NCBI RefSeq assembly: GCF_004793475.1
Contig: NZ_SRYZ01000027.1
Location: forward strand, 1-54,330
Length of the DNA stretch: 54,330 nucleotides
Source of the DNA: Bacteroides muris (ex Afrizal et al. 2022)
GTDB taxonomy: Bacteria > Bacteroidota > Bacteroidia > Bacteroidales > Bacteroidaceae
Direction of reading: 5' to 3'
Shown: positions 43,169-50,963 of the stretch, piece by piece
Layout: each line of letters begins with the position of its first letter
How positions within the stretch are numbered: position 1 is the stretch's first letter
The notes under the pieces: model-generated
What the model saw: only the letters and a program-made list of their open reading frames with translations
The model's database searches: none
What the model was told of the DNA's origin: nothing
Made by a program: the position numbers and the translations under genes

Positions 43169-44218
43169 TCAGTCAATCCAGAATGTGCCGCAATGCGGAC
43201 ATTTGGTTCCACATGGGAAACTGTTTATATAATAGGTGTTCCTGTGACGCTTATGGTTCATGTCTCCCAAGGTGCATCCGCCTTCCCGGAATCTTTTTTC
43301 ATAAAGGGCTTCCTGTTTCTGATGCTCGCTCATGCGGCTTTTCCGCATGGTGGACTTCAACGGCTTCATTCCGGTTTCCCACCGGGTGGAATCACACCAG
43401 CTGTTCAGCATCCCGCAGATTTCATTGGCATAGGAATAATGCACTTGGGAGTCCGTAAAGAGGTTGTCCCTGCAAAACGGGAGGGTGATGTCCGTTGGCA
43501 GCCTGACATGGTATCCTGCACCGTTGCGGCTGTCCGCAATGGCAACGATGACATCTCCGTAGAACCGGATGCGCTTGAAATCATTTCCGGTATCTCCCGT
43601 GAGCAGTCTGGAGAATATGGCATTGAAATAGATGCGGAGCTCGCCTCCGTATGGGGCATTGGCCAGAAGCTCATGAAGCTCATCGGCAAACTGCCCTTTC
43701 TTCAGCTTGAGCGCCCGCCTGATTTTACGGAGGGAGATGGCTTCGGACTCTTTGCGTGCGTTACTTCCGTACACGTATCCTTCTATCTCCACTCCCAGGG
43801 AATAGAACATGTTGGTGACGGCGGAGTTGTCTATCAGCTCATCTGTCGGATCGATGCTGTTCCGTTCGTAAAGCAGGTCTTTTATGCCTTCTTCATTTCG
43901 GGCATATTCGTCGGCTTTTCCGTCCGCTTCCATGGCTTTCCTTATATCTGCAAGATACCCTTGCAGGTTGTCGTGCTCCTGTTCGGCATACCATTCCCAG
44001 ACCTGTTCTTCCAATGGATGGAGGCTGTTCCGGCGGATACACCGTTCCTGCAAGTCCTCACGGCTGTCCAGATTCTCATTGTAGTCCACATAATAGAGGC
44101 TGACATATCGGGGGACATAGTCTTTCCAGGATTTCGGGGGCATATTCAGACTGCTTCCTGTCCGGTGGCCTCCTGTTGATTGTGGATGGGAGTTTTCTGT
44201 CAAGATTGTTGTGTTCAT
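43169..44218 (-). CDS. Backbone protein with C-terminal CxxC zinc site
   Basis: I chose the ATG at 44216-44218 (MNTTILTENSHPQ). The frame opens 11 codons earlier, overlapping the upstream gene. The 349-residue protein has an acidic helical N-terminal half (LEEQVWEWYAEQEHDNLQGY), a centre with KKGQFADELHELLANAPYGG, and ends NSFPCGTKCPHCGTFWID, where CGTKCPHCG looks like half a zinc ribbon. Function unknown. Confidence 0.62.
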   Translation of the reverse strand: MNTTILTENSHPQSTGGHRTGSSLNMPPKSWKDYVPRYVSLYYVDYNENLDSREDLQERCIRRNSLHPLEEQVWEWYAEQEHDNLQGYLADIRKAMEADGKADEYARNEEGIKDLLYERNSIDPTDELIDNSAVTNMFYSLGVEIEGYVYGSNARKESEAISLRKIRRALKLKKGQFADELHELLANAPYGGELRIYFNAIFSRLLTGDTGNDFKRIRFYGDVIVAIADSRNGAGYHVRLPTDITLPFCRDNLFTDSQVHYSYANEICGMLNSWCDSTRWETGMKPLKSTMRKSRMSEHQKQEALYEKRFREGGCTLGDMNHKRHRNTYYINSFPCGTKCPHCGTFWID

Positions 44219-44231
44219 TTGTCTATTCAGA

Positions 44232-44468
44232 TTATTGCCCGGCGGGGGCATTGACTGTACGCACTTGGGAAAGTTGCAGTTTCACCACCTTTATTTTTTC
44301 AATCAGTTCATTCTCTCTTCGGAATGACGGGGTACATTTTGTACGCCGCATCCCGGCTCCCCAGGGGATTTTGTCACACGCCTTTCTCAGGCGTGCCCTT
44401 TCGGTGTCCAGGGCGGACTCCAGACGTGCAAGTTTGCGTTGCAACGATTCTTCGGTCATTGTTTTCAT
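44232..44468 (-). CDS. Small coiled-coil protein (78 residues)
   Basis: MTEESLQRKLARLESALDTE, then RARLRKACDKIPWG and a second helix ENELIEKIKVVKLQLSQV suggest a helical hairpin. No family recognised. It ends 14 bases before the start of the next gene. Confidence 0.55.
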   Translation of the reverse strand: MKTMTEESLQRKLARLESALDTERARLRKACDKIPWGAGMRRTKCTPSFRRENELIEKIKVVKLQLSQVRTVNAPAGQ

Positions 44469-44540
44469 GATTCCATCATTTTTTTGAGATATGACGACTG
44501 CCGTTATCGGGCTGTCGCCATACCGGGTTGATTATTCAAT

Positions 44541-45428
44541 TTACATTTCCGCCTTTTCTCTTCTGATATTGCGTAAGGCGTATAGCAGGTACAGGAACAA
44601 GTCCCTGTCATAAATCCGGAAGAAGAACGGCTCTTGCGTTTCCTTGACCGTTCCGGTAAATGATACGGACTCCCGGTTCATGGGGAACTGGAGAAGTTTT
44701 CCGTTTGCCAGCAGGGTGTGCCTTCGTTTTTTTGCCTCTTCCAGAAAGATTTCCATATCATCCCGCCTCTTGTGTGCGGAGAAATAGAGGAAATGATGGC
44801 GGCGCAGGCTGAGCAGGATTTCCGCCATGTTTTTTCTTGCGTTTCGGATATCCGGCTCCTCATCCGGGCCGGTGACCAGGTTGCAGATGAATTTTTTCTC
44901 TCCGTCCGTATCAGTGAAGAAATAGGGTGTGAGAAGATACTGCCTGTTTGTTTTGCCGGTAATGGCACAGGCCGGCCCTTTGGTGACACCGCCTCTGAAA
45001 GTGAGGCTCCGGTAATGTCCCTCCATCTGCCTTTCCAGTTCTTTTCTGGGTGTGGTGACGGAGCGCAGTCCGGTGAAATAACGTCCTTCCACATGAAAAC
45101 AGAATGTGTACAGGTCTCTGAAGCAGGGCTCGCCGATGAAAAAGAAATTTCTGGTATGTCGGACGGGCGGCAGCATATCCATGTTCTCATAGTATTGGCT
45201 TTCTGTTATTTCCTTGAACGGAAGGCACTTGGATTTCAAGTGGATACGGAACATCTTGTCTGCCGTGTTCCTTGAGACGGTGACAAGCCGGGGATTGTCC
45301 TCTCCGGCTCTCAGCTCTTCCAGCGTCTTGTGGGTATAATCGCAGTGTATGCCGTCCGACATGGAGGTAAGGAAGCTCCCGTCGAAACGGTACGGGTCGA
45401 TGACGAATCCGGGTCTTGCATTTTTCAT
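44541..45428 (-). CDS. Backbone protein of unknown function (295 residues)
   Basis: The soluble protein contains PGFVIDPYRFDGSFLTSMSD, FFFIGEPCFRDLYTFCFHVE and TGKTNRQYLLTPYFFTD. It has no motif I can assign. It lies three bases after the upstream gene's stop, in the same run. Confidence 0.62.
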   Translation of the reverse strand: MKNARPGFVIDPYRFDGSFLTSMSDGIHCDYTHKTLEELRAGEDNPRLVTVSRNTADKMFRIHLKSKCLPFKEITESQYYENMDMLPPVRHTRNFFFIGEPCFRDLYTFCFHVEGRYFTGLRSVTTPRKELERQMEGHYRSLTFRGGVTKGPACAITGKTNRQYLLTPYFFTDTDGEKKFICNLVTGPDEEPDIRNARKNMAEILLSLRRHHFLYFSAHKRRDDMEIFLEEAKKRRHTLLANGKLLQFPMNRESVSFTGTVKETQEPFFFRIYDRDLFLYLLYALRNIRREKAEM

Positions 45429-45431
45429 GGC

Positions 45432-46568
45432 TCAGATGTTTTGAAGATTCAACACTCTCTTGGCGGCACTGAGTGCATTGGAGGTAAGCTGCCGTTGCCA
45501 TGCCTTGTTTTTGGGTGACCAGCGGAATCCGGCGGATTTCAGTTCCTTGCGTCTGCTGTCTTCGGGAATTCTGTCAAACAGGATCTGAAGGCGGTCTTCC
45601 CCATAGTTCCATACAAGTGTTCCGCCCTCGAACGGCACTTCCTTGCTTTCCTGACTTTGCACCGCTTTCAACTTTTCGCGCATCCGTTCCGCAAGTTCCG
45701 GCAATTGGAAGAATTTGTTTCTTTGGGTGATGACGGGTTTCTTCACCCTTGCGTTATATTCGGAAATGAAGTCCACCGCTCTGCGGACGATTTCCACTTC
45801 CCCGTGATTGGCAAGGGTGGATACCTTGTTCAGGATGCTGCTGACGAACAGGGCACGGCTGTAGCCCCGGCATTGTCCGGTATCAATCCCGTGGATGGTG
45901 TCGGCGCTGCTCCTGATGTCGCGTTTGAGCGTCTGCCATGCCTTTTCCCGCTTCTCTTCCTCCGGTCTGGCGGTTTCCTGTTTCCGTTTGACGGATGCAA
46001 GGACCTTTTGCCGCCAATCGCGGAATTCCTCGTAGCGGTTCCGGTAGCTTTTGTTCATTTTTTCCTGCCTGCGGTAATCAAATCCGCCCCGTCCCGTCAC
46101 CATCGGGTTGGCGCAGCGCGAGAGGGCCGAGAGCTGGGCGGACAGCCTTTGCCGGTAGGCGGTGATATAGGTTTCCCGTTCCCCTTCCGGCATGAGTTGC
46201 AGGTCATTGTGCAGCTCCTCCCCGTAAACCATGATGTCCGTTTCTCCGCGAATCTCCGGATCGAAGGAACTCCAGGCGTATGCGTCGCAGGCCTGTTTCC
46301 ACATATCCTCCAGATAGCCCGGATGTTTGAATGCTATGGCTTCCCAGTCTTTGAAGTTACTGGAATGCAATTCATTCCGGTCTTCCGGATTTCCGTACAG
46401 ATGTACAAAGTGGTGCATCCCGTGATGCTCCTTTCTGAAATGGAACGGTACGGGAGGATGGTCCGTACCCTTTTCCCGGACCATCGTGACCCGGTGTGCG
46501 TTCTCTGCGGTAAGGTCCGTTACTTGTTCTTCCCGGACCTTTGTTGCTGTCGTTTCAGTCATAACCAT
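45432..46568 (-). CDS. Mobile-element protein with GFRWSPKNKAWQRQLT C-terminus
   Basis: The 378-residue protein has a charged helical centre (GRGGFDYRRQEKMNKSYRNR, then YEEFRDWRQKVLASVKRKQE). The C-terminal domain has PFEGGTLVWNYGEDRLQILF and GFRWSPKNKAWQRQLTSNAL. Proteins with this C-terminus are common in Bacteroidales ICEs, plasmids and phages. I recall related ends in DUF3560-type proteins but cannot confirm the family. Its function may lie in replication or anti-restriction; nothing here decides this. Confidence 0.65.
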   Translation of the reverse strand: MVMTETTATKVREEQVTDLTAENAHRVTMVREKGTDHPPVPFHFRKEHHGMHHFVHLYGNPEDRNELHSSNFKDWEAIAFKHPGYLEDMWKQACDAYAWSSFDPEIRGETDIMVYGEELHNDLQLMPEGERETYITAYRQRLSAQLSALSRCANPMVTGRGGFDYRRQEKMNKSYRNRYEEFRDWRQKVLASVKRKQETARPEEEKREKAWQTLKRDIRSSADTIHGIDTGQCRGYSRALFVSSILNKVSTLANHGEVEIVRRAVDFISEYNARVKKPVITQRNKFFQLPELAERMREKLKAVQSQESKEVPFEGGTLVWNYGEDRLQILFDRIPEDSRRKELKSAGFRWSPKNKAWQRQLTSNALSAAKRVLNLQNI

Positions 46569-46581
46569 TGCTTTTTTGATG

Positions 46582-46866
46582 TCAGCCGTAAATCATTTCG
46601 TCCAGTTCTTCGTCCGGCAGTGTGCGGATTTCCTCTTCCGTGCAATAGCAGGCTATGCTCTCGTCCAGCTCGAAAGCTGCCGGGTCGAGGCTTTTGATGC
46701 CATCCAGCAGTTCCTGTTCCAGCCTTTCTACGGAAACCGTATAGTTCCCGTCTTTGCCTTGTACTTCCCGTGCCGGATAACTCTTTTCCCGATAGACCAG
46801 TGTGGTGATTGCAGGATTCGTATTTTCCTGTCCTGTTCGTACTTTGGTTACTGTCATCTTGTTCAT
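46582..46866 (-). CDS. YCTxEEL-domain small protein behind leader copy 3
   Basis: The 94-residue protein contains YREKSYPAREVQGKDGNYTV, SVERLEQELLDGIKSL and YCTEEEIRTLPDEELDEMIYG. It is related over most of its length to the C-terminal half of the DUF4326 fusion at 12560-13099. Both genes are preceded by structured leader copies, so gene and leader may have been duplicated together. Function unknown. Confidence 0.7.
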   Translation of the reverse strand: MNKMTVTKVRTGQENTNPAITTLVYREKSYPAREVQGKDGNYTVSVERLEQELLDGIKSLDPAAFELDESIACYCTEEEIRTLPDEELDEMIYG

Positions 46867-46939
46867 ACTTCTACTGTTTTAAAGTTAGACATGACCGGCT
46901 CCGTGGAGCCAGTATTTCGGTTTCTTACTTGCCGGGCAG

Positions 46940-47060
46940 CCCTTTGCCTTGATTGTGCAAGGCTTGGCAAAAGAAAATACCGGAGCGAAGCGAGGATGAT
47001 TTTCTTTTAGCCAACCAGCCCCTGAAAGGGGCCGCCTTGCGCAATCAGAGAGGCAAAGGG
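46940..47060 (-). ncRNA. Structured leader element, copy 3
   Basis: The outer helix pairs 46940-46949 (CCCTTTGCCT) with 47051-47060 (AGGCAAAGGG). The second helix pairs 46951-46963 (GATTGTGCAAGGC) with 47034-47046 (GCCTTGCGCAATC), with one T-G. The inner helix joins TTGGC-AAAAGAAAAT with ATTTTCTTTT-A-GCCAA, and GCCCCT-gaa-AGGGGC is a side hairpin. The minus-strand small hairpin GGCTCC/GGAGCC is at 46897-46910, and ATGTCTAAC at 46884-46892. Confidence 0.62.
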
Positions 47061-47116
47061 TTATCTTTGCGGGTAAGAAAATGAAAGAATGGCAGGTGTT
47101 TATGGATTTTCGGATA

Positions 47117-47148
47117 CAAAAAAAGCCATCCTTGCGGGGACGGCTTTA
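47117..47148 (-). terminator. Rho-independent terminator of the recombinase gene
   Basis: On the minus strand GCCGTCC pairs with GGATGGC around a short loop (one mismatch) and seven T follow. It lies 17 bases after the recombinase stop. Confidence 0.8.
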
Positions 47149-47164
47149 ATGGTGTGTTGTACGT

Positions 47165-48403
47165 CTATTGCGCCATACGTTCCTTTACATTGTTCATGGC
47201 TTCTTTCAGGCTGCTGTTCATGACCCGTGCGTAATGTTGGGTCATGCGTGTGGAGGCATGTCCGAGCATGACGGATACATCCTGCAAGGGAACGTTGTTG
47301 GCGAGCGTGACGGTGGTTCCGAAAGTATGGCGGGCCACATGCGTGGTCAGATTTTTCTTTATGCCGCAGAAATCGGCGATTTCCTTGAGGTAGCTGTTCA
47401 TTTTCTGGTTGCATAAGACGGGCAGGCAGCATCCTTTCTTTATGCAGACCGGGTGTTCCCTGTATTTCTCCAATATGGCCAGGGGAATGGGCAGCAGCGG
47501 GATGTTGCTGATGGAAGACGCTTTTCTGCGGCGCTCCAGCTTGACCCTTCCTTTCCTTATCCACCAGTCCCCGAGATTGTCCTGCACCAGATTCTCATTG
47601 TTCAGGCCGGCTACATCGGAGAACGCCAGGCCGGTGAAGCAGGCAAAGACAAAGACATCCCTGACCAGTTCAAGCCGGGGAACCGTGAATTTTTTCTTTA
47701 TGACGGTCTGTAGCTCGTCGTAGGTCAGGAATACCGGATCGGTCTCGTCCTGCTCCATCTTATAACCGTAAAAGGGATTCTTACGCATCCATTCCTTTGC
47801 CAATGCCATATTGGTGAATTTCTTGAAGCATTTCATGTAGCGGACTATCGTGTTCCGGCACAAGCCTCCTTCCGTTTTCAGGTAGATGTCGAACGCATGG
47901 ATGAACTCCGGTGTCAATTCGTGGAAGGTGATGTCCTCCTTGCCATAATAGGAGGGGATAAGCTGCCGCAATTTTTTCACCACATTCTTATATCGGTTAA
48001 TGGTGACAGGGGAATAGTCTATATTCACCAGGCTTTCCATTTCCTCGATGCCTTCCTGCATGGTGCCGAGCAGCGTACGCATTCCGGTATCTTTTCCGAA
48101 AACTCGTTTCAGGATTAGTTTCGGGGTAATCAGGGCCTGTTCCAATACCAGTTCCTTGTGTTTCTCAAGGGCACGGGCATGTAATTCCGCAATATAGGTG
48201 TTCAATGCGACGGATGCCCTGTCCCTGCCTTTGCTGCATCCTTTGGCCGCGTTCCATAAGTTCAGAGGCACGCTTCTTTGGATACGGGCATCGTCATAGT
48301 CTCCGTTGATGGTTATCCGCATCAGTACGGGCGCCTCACCGTTTTTCAACAATTTCGTTTTGAGCACGAAAAAAAGAATGTTCATTGTTCCTTGTTTCAT
48401 CAC
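47165..48403 (-). CDS. int: Tyrosine recombinase (ICE integrase)
   Basis: The enzyme would integrate and excise the element. The 412-residue protein has an N-terminal arm-binding domain (NILFFVLKTKLLKNGEAPVL, cut), a SAM-like core-binding domain (about 110-210) and the catalytic domain with HVARHTFG (HxxR), LGHASTRMTQHY and the nucleophile Tyr in HYARV. The first conserved Arg, expected after FTGL, is Ala (FTGLAFSDV). IntDOT of CTnDOT also lacks this Arg, so the change is known in the group. Its position at the element end beside tRNA-Phe fits an integrase. An internal Met seven codons in is an alternative start. Confidence 0.92.
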   Translation of the reverse strand: MMKQGTMNILFFVLKTKLLKNGEAPVLMRITINGDYDDARIQRSVPLNLWNAAKGCSKGRDRASVALNTYIAELHARALEKHKELVLEQALITPKLILKRVFGKDTGMRTLLGTMQEGIEEMESLVNIDYSPVTINRYKNVVKKLRQLIPSYYGKEDITFHELTPEFIHAFDIYLKTEGGLCRNTIVRYMKCFKKFTNMALAKEWMRKNPFYGYKMEQDETDPVFLTYDELQTVIKKKFTVPRLELVRDVFVFACFTGLAFSDVAGLNNENLVQDNLGDWWIRKGRVKLERRRKASSISNIPLLPIPLAILEKYREHPVCIKKGCCLPVLCNQKMNSYLKEIADFCGIKKNLTTHVARHTFGTTVTLANNVPLQDVSVMLGHASTRMTQHYARVMNSSLKEAMNNVKERMAQ

Positions 48404-48484
48404 TTTTGTTTTTTAGAAGTGTTACATCCAATTGTTTCGTCAAAACCGGATGGCATGAGGAGGTGAGACGAAGTGTTAAATTCG

Positions 48485-48760
48485 GTGGCTTTTTTGAGCG
48501 GCTTGTGGAAAAGCCATAGAAAAGCCATAAAAATCCCATTTTCCCAGGTTCGAATTGCCTTTGGTATCCCGGGTTCGATTCCTTTTTTTCATTCTGATGG
48601 GACATTCCGTAGTTTTAAACTTCTTTCACAATTTCAAGCTCATTCGGCCATGTGTGCAAAATTACTTTTTTACACCGGAGATTGATGTTGACAAATGGTT
48701 GAAAAACAATGAAATATGGTGCGTGTTTATGGCTTTTTTCAAAGCCTTAAAAAAAGCCAC
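48485..48760. repeat. AAAAGCCATA repeats, candidate integrase arm sites
   Basis: AAAAGCCATA occurs twice at an 11-base step (48509 and 48520). The inverted forms GTGGCTTTTTT (48485) and TATGGCTTTTTTC (48728), and a further AAAAAAAGCC near 48749, lie on either side. Repeats like these near the integrase end of an ICE often bind the recombinase arm domain. The rest of 48404-48872 has no gene I can support. Confidence 0.45.
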
Positions 48761-48813
48761 TGAATTGGCAAAATCCAACTTCACAAATATGTAATAAAAT
48801 GCGTAACGAGGGT

Positions 48814-48851
48814 AAAAAAAGAACCCTTGAACTATCTCTAATTCAAGGGTT
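48814..48851 (-). terminator. Terminator of tRNA-Phe
   Basis: AACCCTTGAA (48822-48831) pairs perfectly with TTCAAGGGTT (48842-48851). On the minus strand a run of seven T follows. It sits 22 bases after the tRNA 3' end. Confidence 0.75.
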
Positions 48852-48872
48852 TTCTAAAAGTGAAAGCTTTTT

Positions 48873-48948
48873 TGGTGGTGCCACCAGGAATCGAACCGGG
48901 GACACAAGGATTTTCAGTCCTTTGCTCTACCAACTGAGCTATGGCACC
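48873..48948 (-). tRNA. tRNA-Phe (GAA)
   Basis: On the minus strand the acceptor GGTGCCA pairs with TGGCACC. A D-arm (GCTC..GAGC), an anticodon loop CTGAAAA with anticodon GAA, and a T-arm with GGTTCGATTCC follow. The CCA end is encoded. The 76-base length is normal. Its 3' end faces the element, a common ICE insertion target. Confidence 0.96.
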
Positions 48949-49013
48949 ATGTTTATCTCTTTTGCGGTTGCAAAGATAGTGAAACTTTTGTACTATACAA
49001 TAGCTTTCATAAT

Positions 49014-49051
49014 AAAAAACGCTGATAATTGGCTATGTGGCTAATTATCAG
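49014..49051 (-). terminator. Terminator of the sppA-lpxK-punA-thiL operon
   Basis: CTGATAATT and AATTATCAG form the arms with GC pairs inside. On the minus strand a T-rich tract (TTTTTTATT) follows. It lies about 40 bases after the thiL stop. Confidence 0.75.
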
Positions 49052-49091
49052 TGTTTATGATTTGAGAAAAAATATTGAAAAAGTTTTATAG

Positions 49092-50141
49092 CTATGCTTT
49101 TTCCGCTTCTTCTTCCTTCAAAGGATTCCATCCTTGTGCTTTGAGTTCAAACTCTTGGCCGTCACGGGTAATTAGTGCACAGCCTAATTCTGGTTTGGTG
49201 ATATGGCCAATCAGCTTGACGCCTTCCATTTCGGCAACCTTTTCATGGTCGGCAATGGGGACGGTGAACAATAACTCATAATCCTCGCCTCCGTTCAGTG
49301 CACAAGTGCTCAGGTTCATATTGAATTCTTCTGCCATTACAGCTGTCTGATAGTCGATAGGAATATGTTCTTCGTAAACGCGGCAACCCACTTTGCTTTG
49401 GGTACAGATATGCAGTAATTCCGAAGAAAGACCGTCCGATATATCCATCATGGAGGTGGGTTGTATACCCTCTTCTGCCAGTTTCTGGATGATGTCACGG
49501 CGTGCTTCGGGTTTTAACTGACGTTCCAGAAGATACTCTTTCCCCGAAAAGTCCGGTTGCAAATCTTTGTCACCTCCTTTGAGAACCGCTTTTTCACGTT
49601 CTAAAAGTTGTAATCCCATGTAGGCGGCACCTAGGTTACCGCTGACACAAATCAGGTCAGTCACGCGGGCACCATTACGGTAGACTACTTTTCCTTTCTC
49701 CCCCTCGCCTATGCAGGTGATGCTGATGGTAAGCCCGGTATAGGAAGCGGAGGTGTCTCCTCCCACGATGTCAACATCATATTCTTCGCAAGCCAGACGG
49801 ATACCGGTATAGAGTTCCTCCATGTCTTCTATACTGAAACGTTTGGATATACCCAAGGAAACGGTAATTTGCTTCGGCGTGCCGTTCATGGCATAGATAT
49901 CGGAAAAATTGACTACAGCCGATTTATATCCCAAATGCTTGAGAGGTACATACACAAGGTCGAAGTGTACACCTTCCATCAGTAAGTCAGTAGTAACGAG
50001 TACTTCCTTTTCGGCCGAGTAGGAGAGGACGGCGGCATCATCTCCGACACCGTATCGGCTCGACTCGTTCTTTAGTTTTATGCTTTCGGTGAGGTGGTGG
50101 ATGAGGCCGAACTCGCCGAGGGTGGCTATTTCTGTTCTCAT
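49092..50141 (-). CDS. thiL: Thiamine-monophosphate kinase
   Basis: ThiL phosphorylates thiamine monophosphate to the active cofactor thiamine diphosphate. The 349-residue protein has GVGDDAAVL near the start, VVNFSDIYAMNGTPKQITVS, VGGDTSAS, DISDGLSSELLHI and NGGEDYELLFTVP, the ATP/Mg-binding signatures of the AIR synthase-like fold. Length is normal. It is the last gene of the chromosomal operon and follows punA by six bases. Confidence 0.95.
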   Translation of the reverse strand: MRTEIATLGEFGLIHHLTESIKLKNESSRYGVGDDAAVLSYSAEKEVLVTTDLLMEGVHFDLVYVPLKHLGYKSAVVNFSDIYAMNGTPKQITVSLGISKRFSIEDMEELYTGIRLACEEYDVDIVGGDTSASYTGLTISITCIGEGEKGKVVYRNGARVTDLICVSGNLGAAYMGLQLLEREKAVLKGGDKDLQPDFSGKEYLLERQLKPEARRDIIQKLAEEGIQPTSMMDISDGLSSELLHICTQSKVGCRVYEEHIPIDYQTAVMAEEFNMNLSTCALNGGEDYELLFTVPIADHEKVAEMEGVKLIGHITKPELGCALITRDGQEFELKAQGWNPLKEEEAEKA

Positions 50142-50147
50142 GCTTTC

Positions 50148-50963
50148 TTATGCTCTATTAATTAGTTCCCGCATAATCTCTGTCATTCTCGGTTGTGCTT
50201 CGTCGGCAGCTTTCTGCACTTCTTCGTGAGAAACTTCTACGATTTTACCTTCCACACCCAGGTCTGTAATGACAGATACACCAAATACTTTGATTCCGCA
50301 ATGATTTGCCACAATAACTTCTGGTACGGTGGACATGCCCACTGCATCAGCACCCAAAATGTGGAACAGCTTATATTCTGCAGGCGTTTCGAATGTAGGA
50401 CCTTGCGTACCGATGTAGACACCGTGCTGAACCTTGATGTCCTTTTCTGCTGCAATAGCATCAGCCTTGCGAATCAGTTCTTTGTCGTATGCTTCGCTCA
50501 TATCCGGGAAGCGGGGACCGTAGGGTATGTTTTTGCCACGCAACGGATGTTCGGGGAAGTAGTTTATATGGTCGGTGATAATCATCAAGTCGCCAATTTC
50601 AAAATCCGGGTTGGTACCGCCGCTGGCATTGGATACGAACAGAGTTTTGATGCCTAGTTCATGCATTACGCGTACGGGGAAGGTTACTTCCTTCATGGAA
50701 TAGCCTTCATAGAAATGAAAACGTCCCTGCATCGCCATGATGTCCTTGTTGCCCAATTTGCCGAAGATGAGTTTTCCGCTGTGCCCCTCTACAGTAGAGA
50801 CGGGGAAGTTGGGGATTTCTTCGTACTTTATTTCATACTTTTCGGTGATTTCGTTGGCAAGGCTGCCGAGTCCGGTACCGAGGATGATTGCTGTCTCAGG
50901 CTGGGTATGCATCTTTCCTTTCAGAAAGGCTGCTGTTTCTTGAATGCGCTCTAACATAGCCAA
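50148..50963 (-). CDS. punA: Purine-nucleoside phosphorylase
   Basis: The enzyme cleaves purine nucleosides with phosphate for purine salvage. The 271-residue protein carries the low-molecular-mass (trimeric) PNP signatures: ILGTGLGSLA, STVEGHSGKLIFG, MQGRFHFYEGY, VSNASGG and YIGTQGPTFETPAEYK, then AVGMSTVPEVIVANHCG. It overlaps the 3' end of lpxK by 68 bases. A start two codons later (MLERIQET) is possible but would still overlap. Confidence 0.95.
   Translation of the reverse strand: MAMLERIQETAAFLKGKMHTQPETAIILGTGLGSLANEITEKYEIKYEEIPNFPVSTVEGHSGKLIFGKLGNKDIMAMQGRFHFYEGYSMKEVTFPVRVMHELGIKTLFVSNASGGTNPDFEIGDLMIITDHINYFPEHPLRGKNIPYGPRFPDMSEAYDKELIRKADAIAAEKDIKVQHGVYIGTQGPTFETPAEYKLFHILGADAVGMSTVPEVIVANHCGIKVFGVSVITDLGVEGKIVEVSHEEVQKAADEAQPRMTEIMRELINRA

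Larger units (their letters stand above)
1..48870. mobile_element. Integrative and conjugative element (CTnDOT-like), left end not seen
   Basis: Relaxase, coupling protein, candidate oriT, ParA, a near-complete Bacteroidales tra set (traE to traQ), a transfer lysozyme and a terminal tyrosine recombinase lie on one continuous stretch that ends next to tRNA-Phe. Beyond the tRNA there are only housekeeping genes. No second att copy or left flank is visible, so the left end is probably outside the window. The right limit is inferred: the last clear element gene starts at 48403, integrase-arm-like repeats run to about 48760, and the tRNA terminator begins at 48814. rteABC and xis-like regulators typical of CTnDOT are not in the window. 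Confidence 0.85.

Noticed and set aside
48543..48585. T-arm-like words GGTTCGAATT and GGTTCGATTCC left of tRNA-Phe, as a tRNA remnant or att copy
   Set aside because: They are inverted relative to the tRNA, the adjacent stems do not pair, and GGTTCGA is common to most tRNAs.
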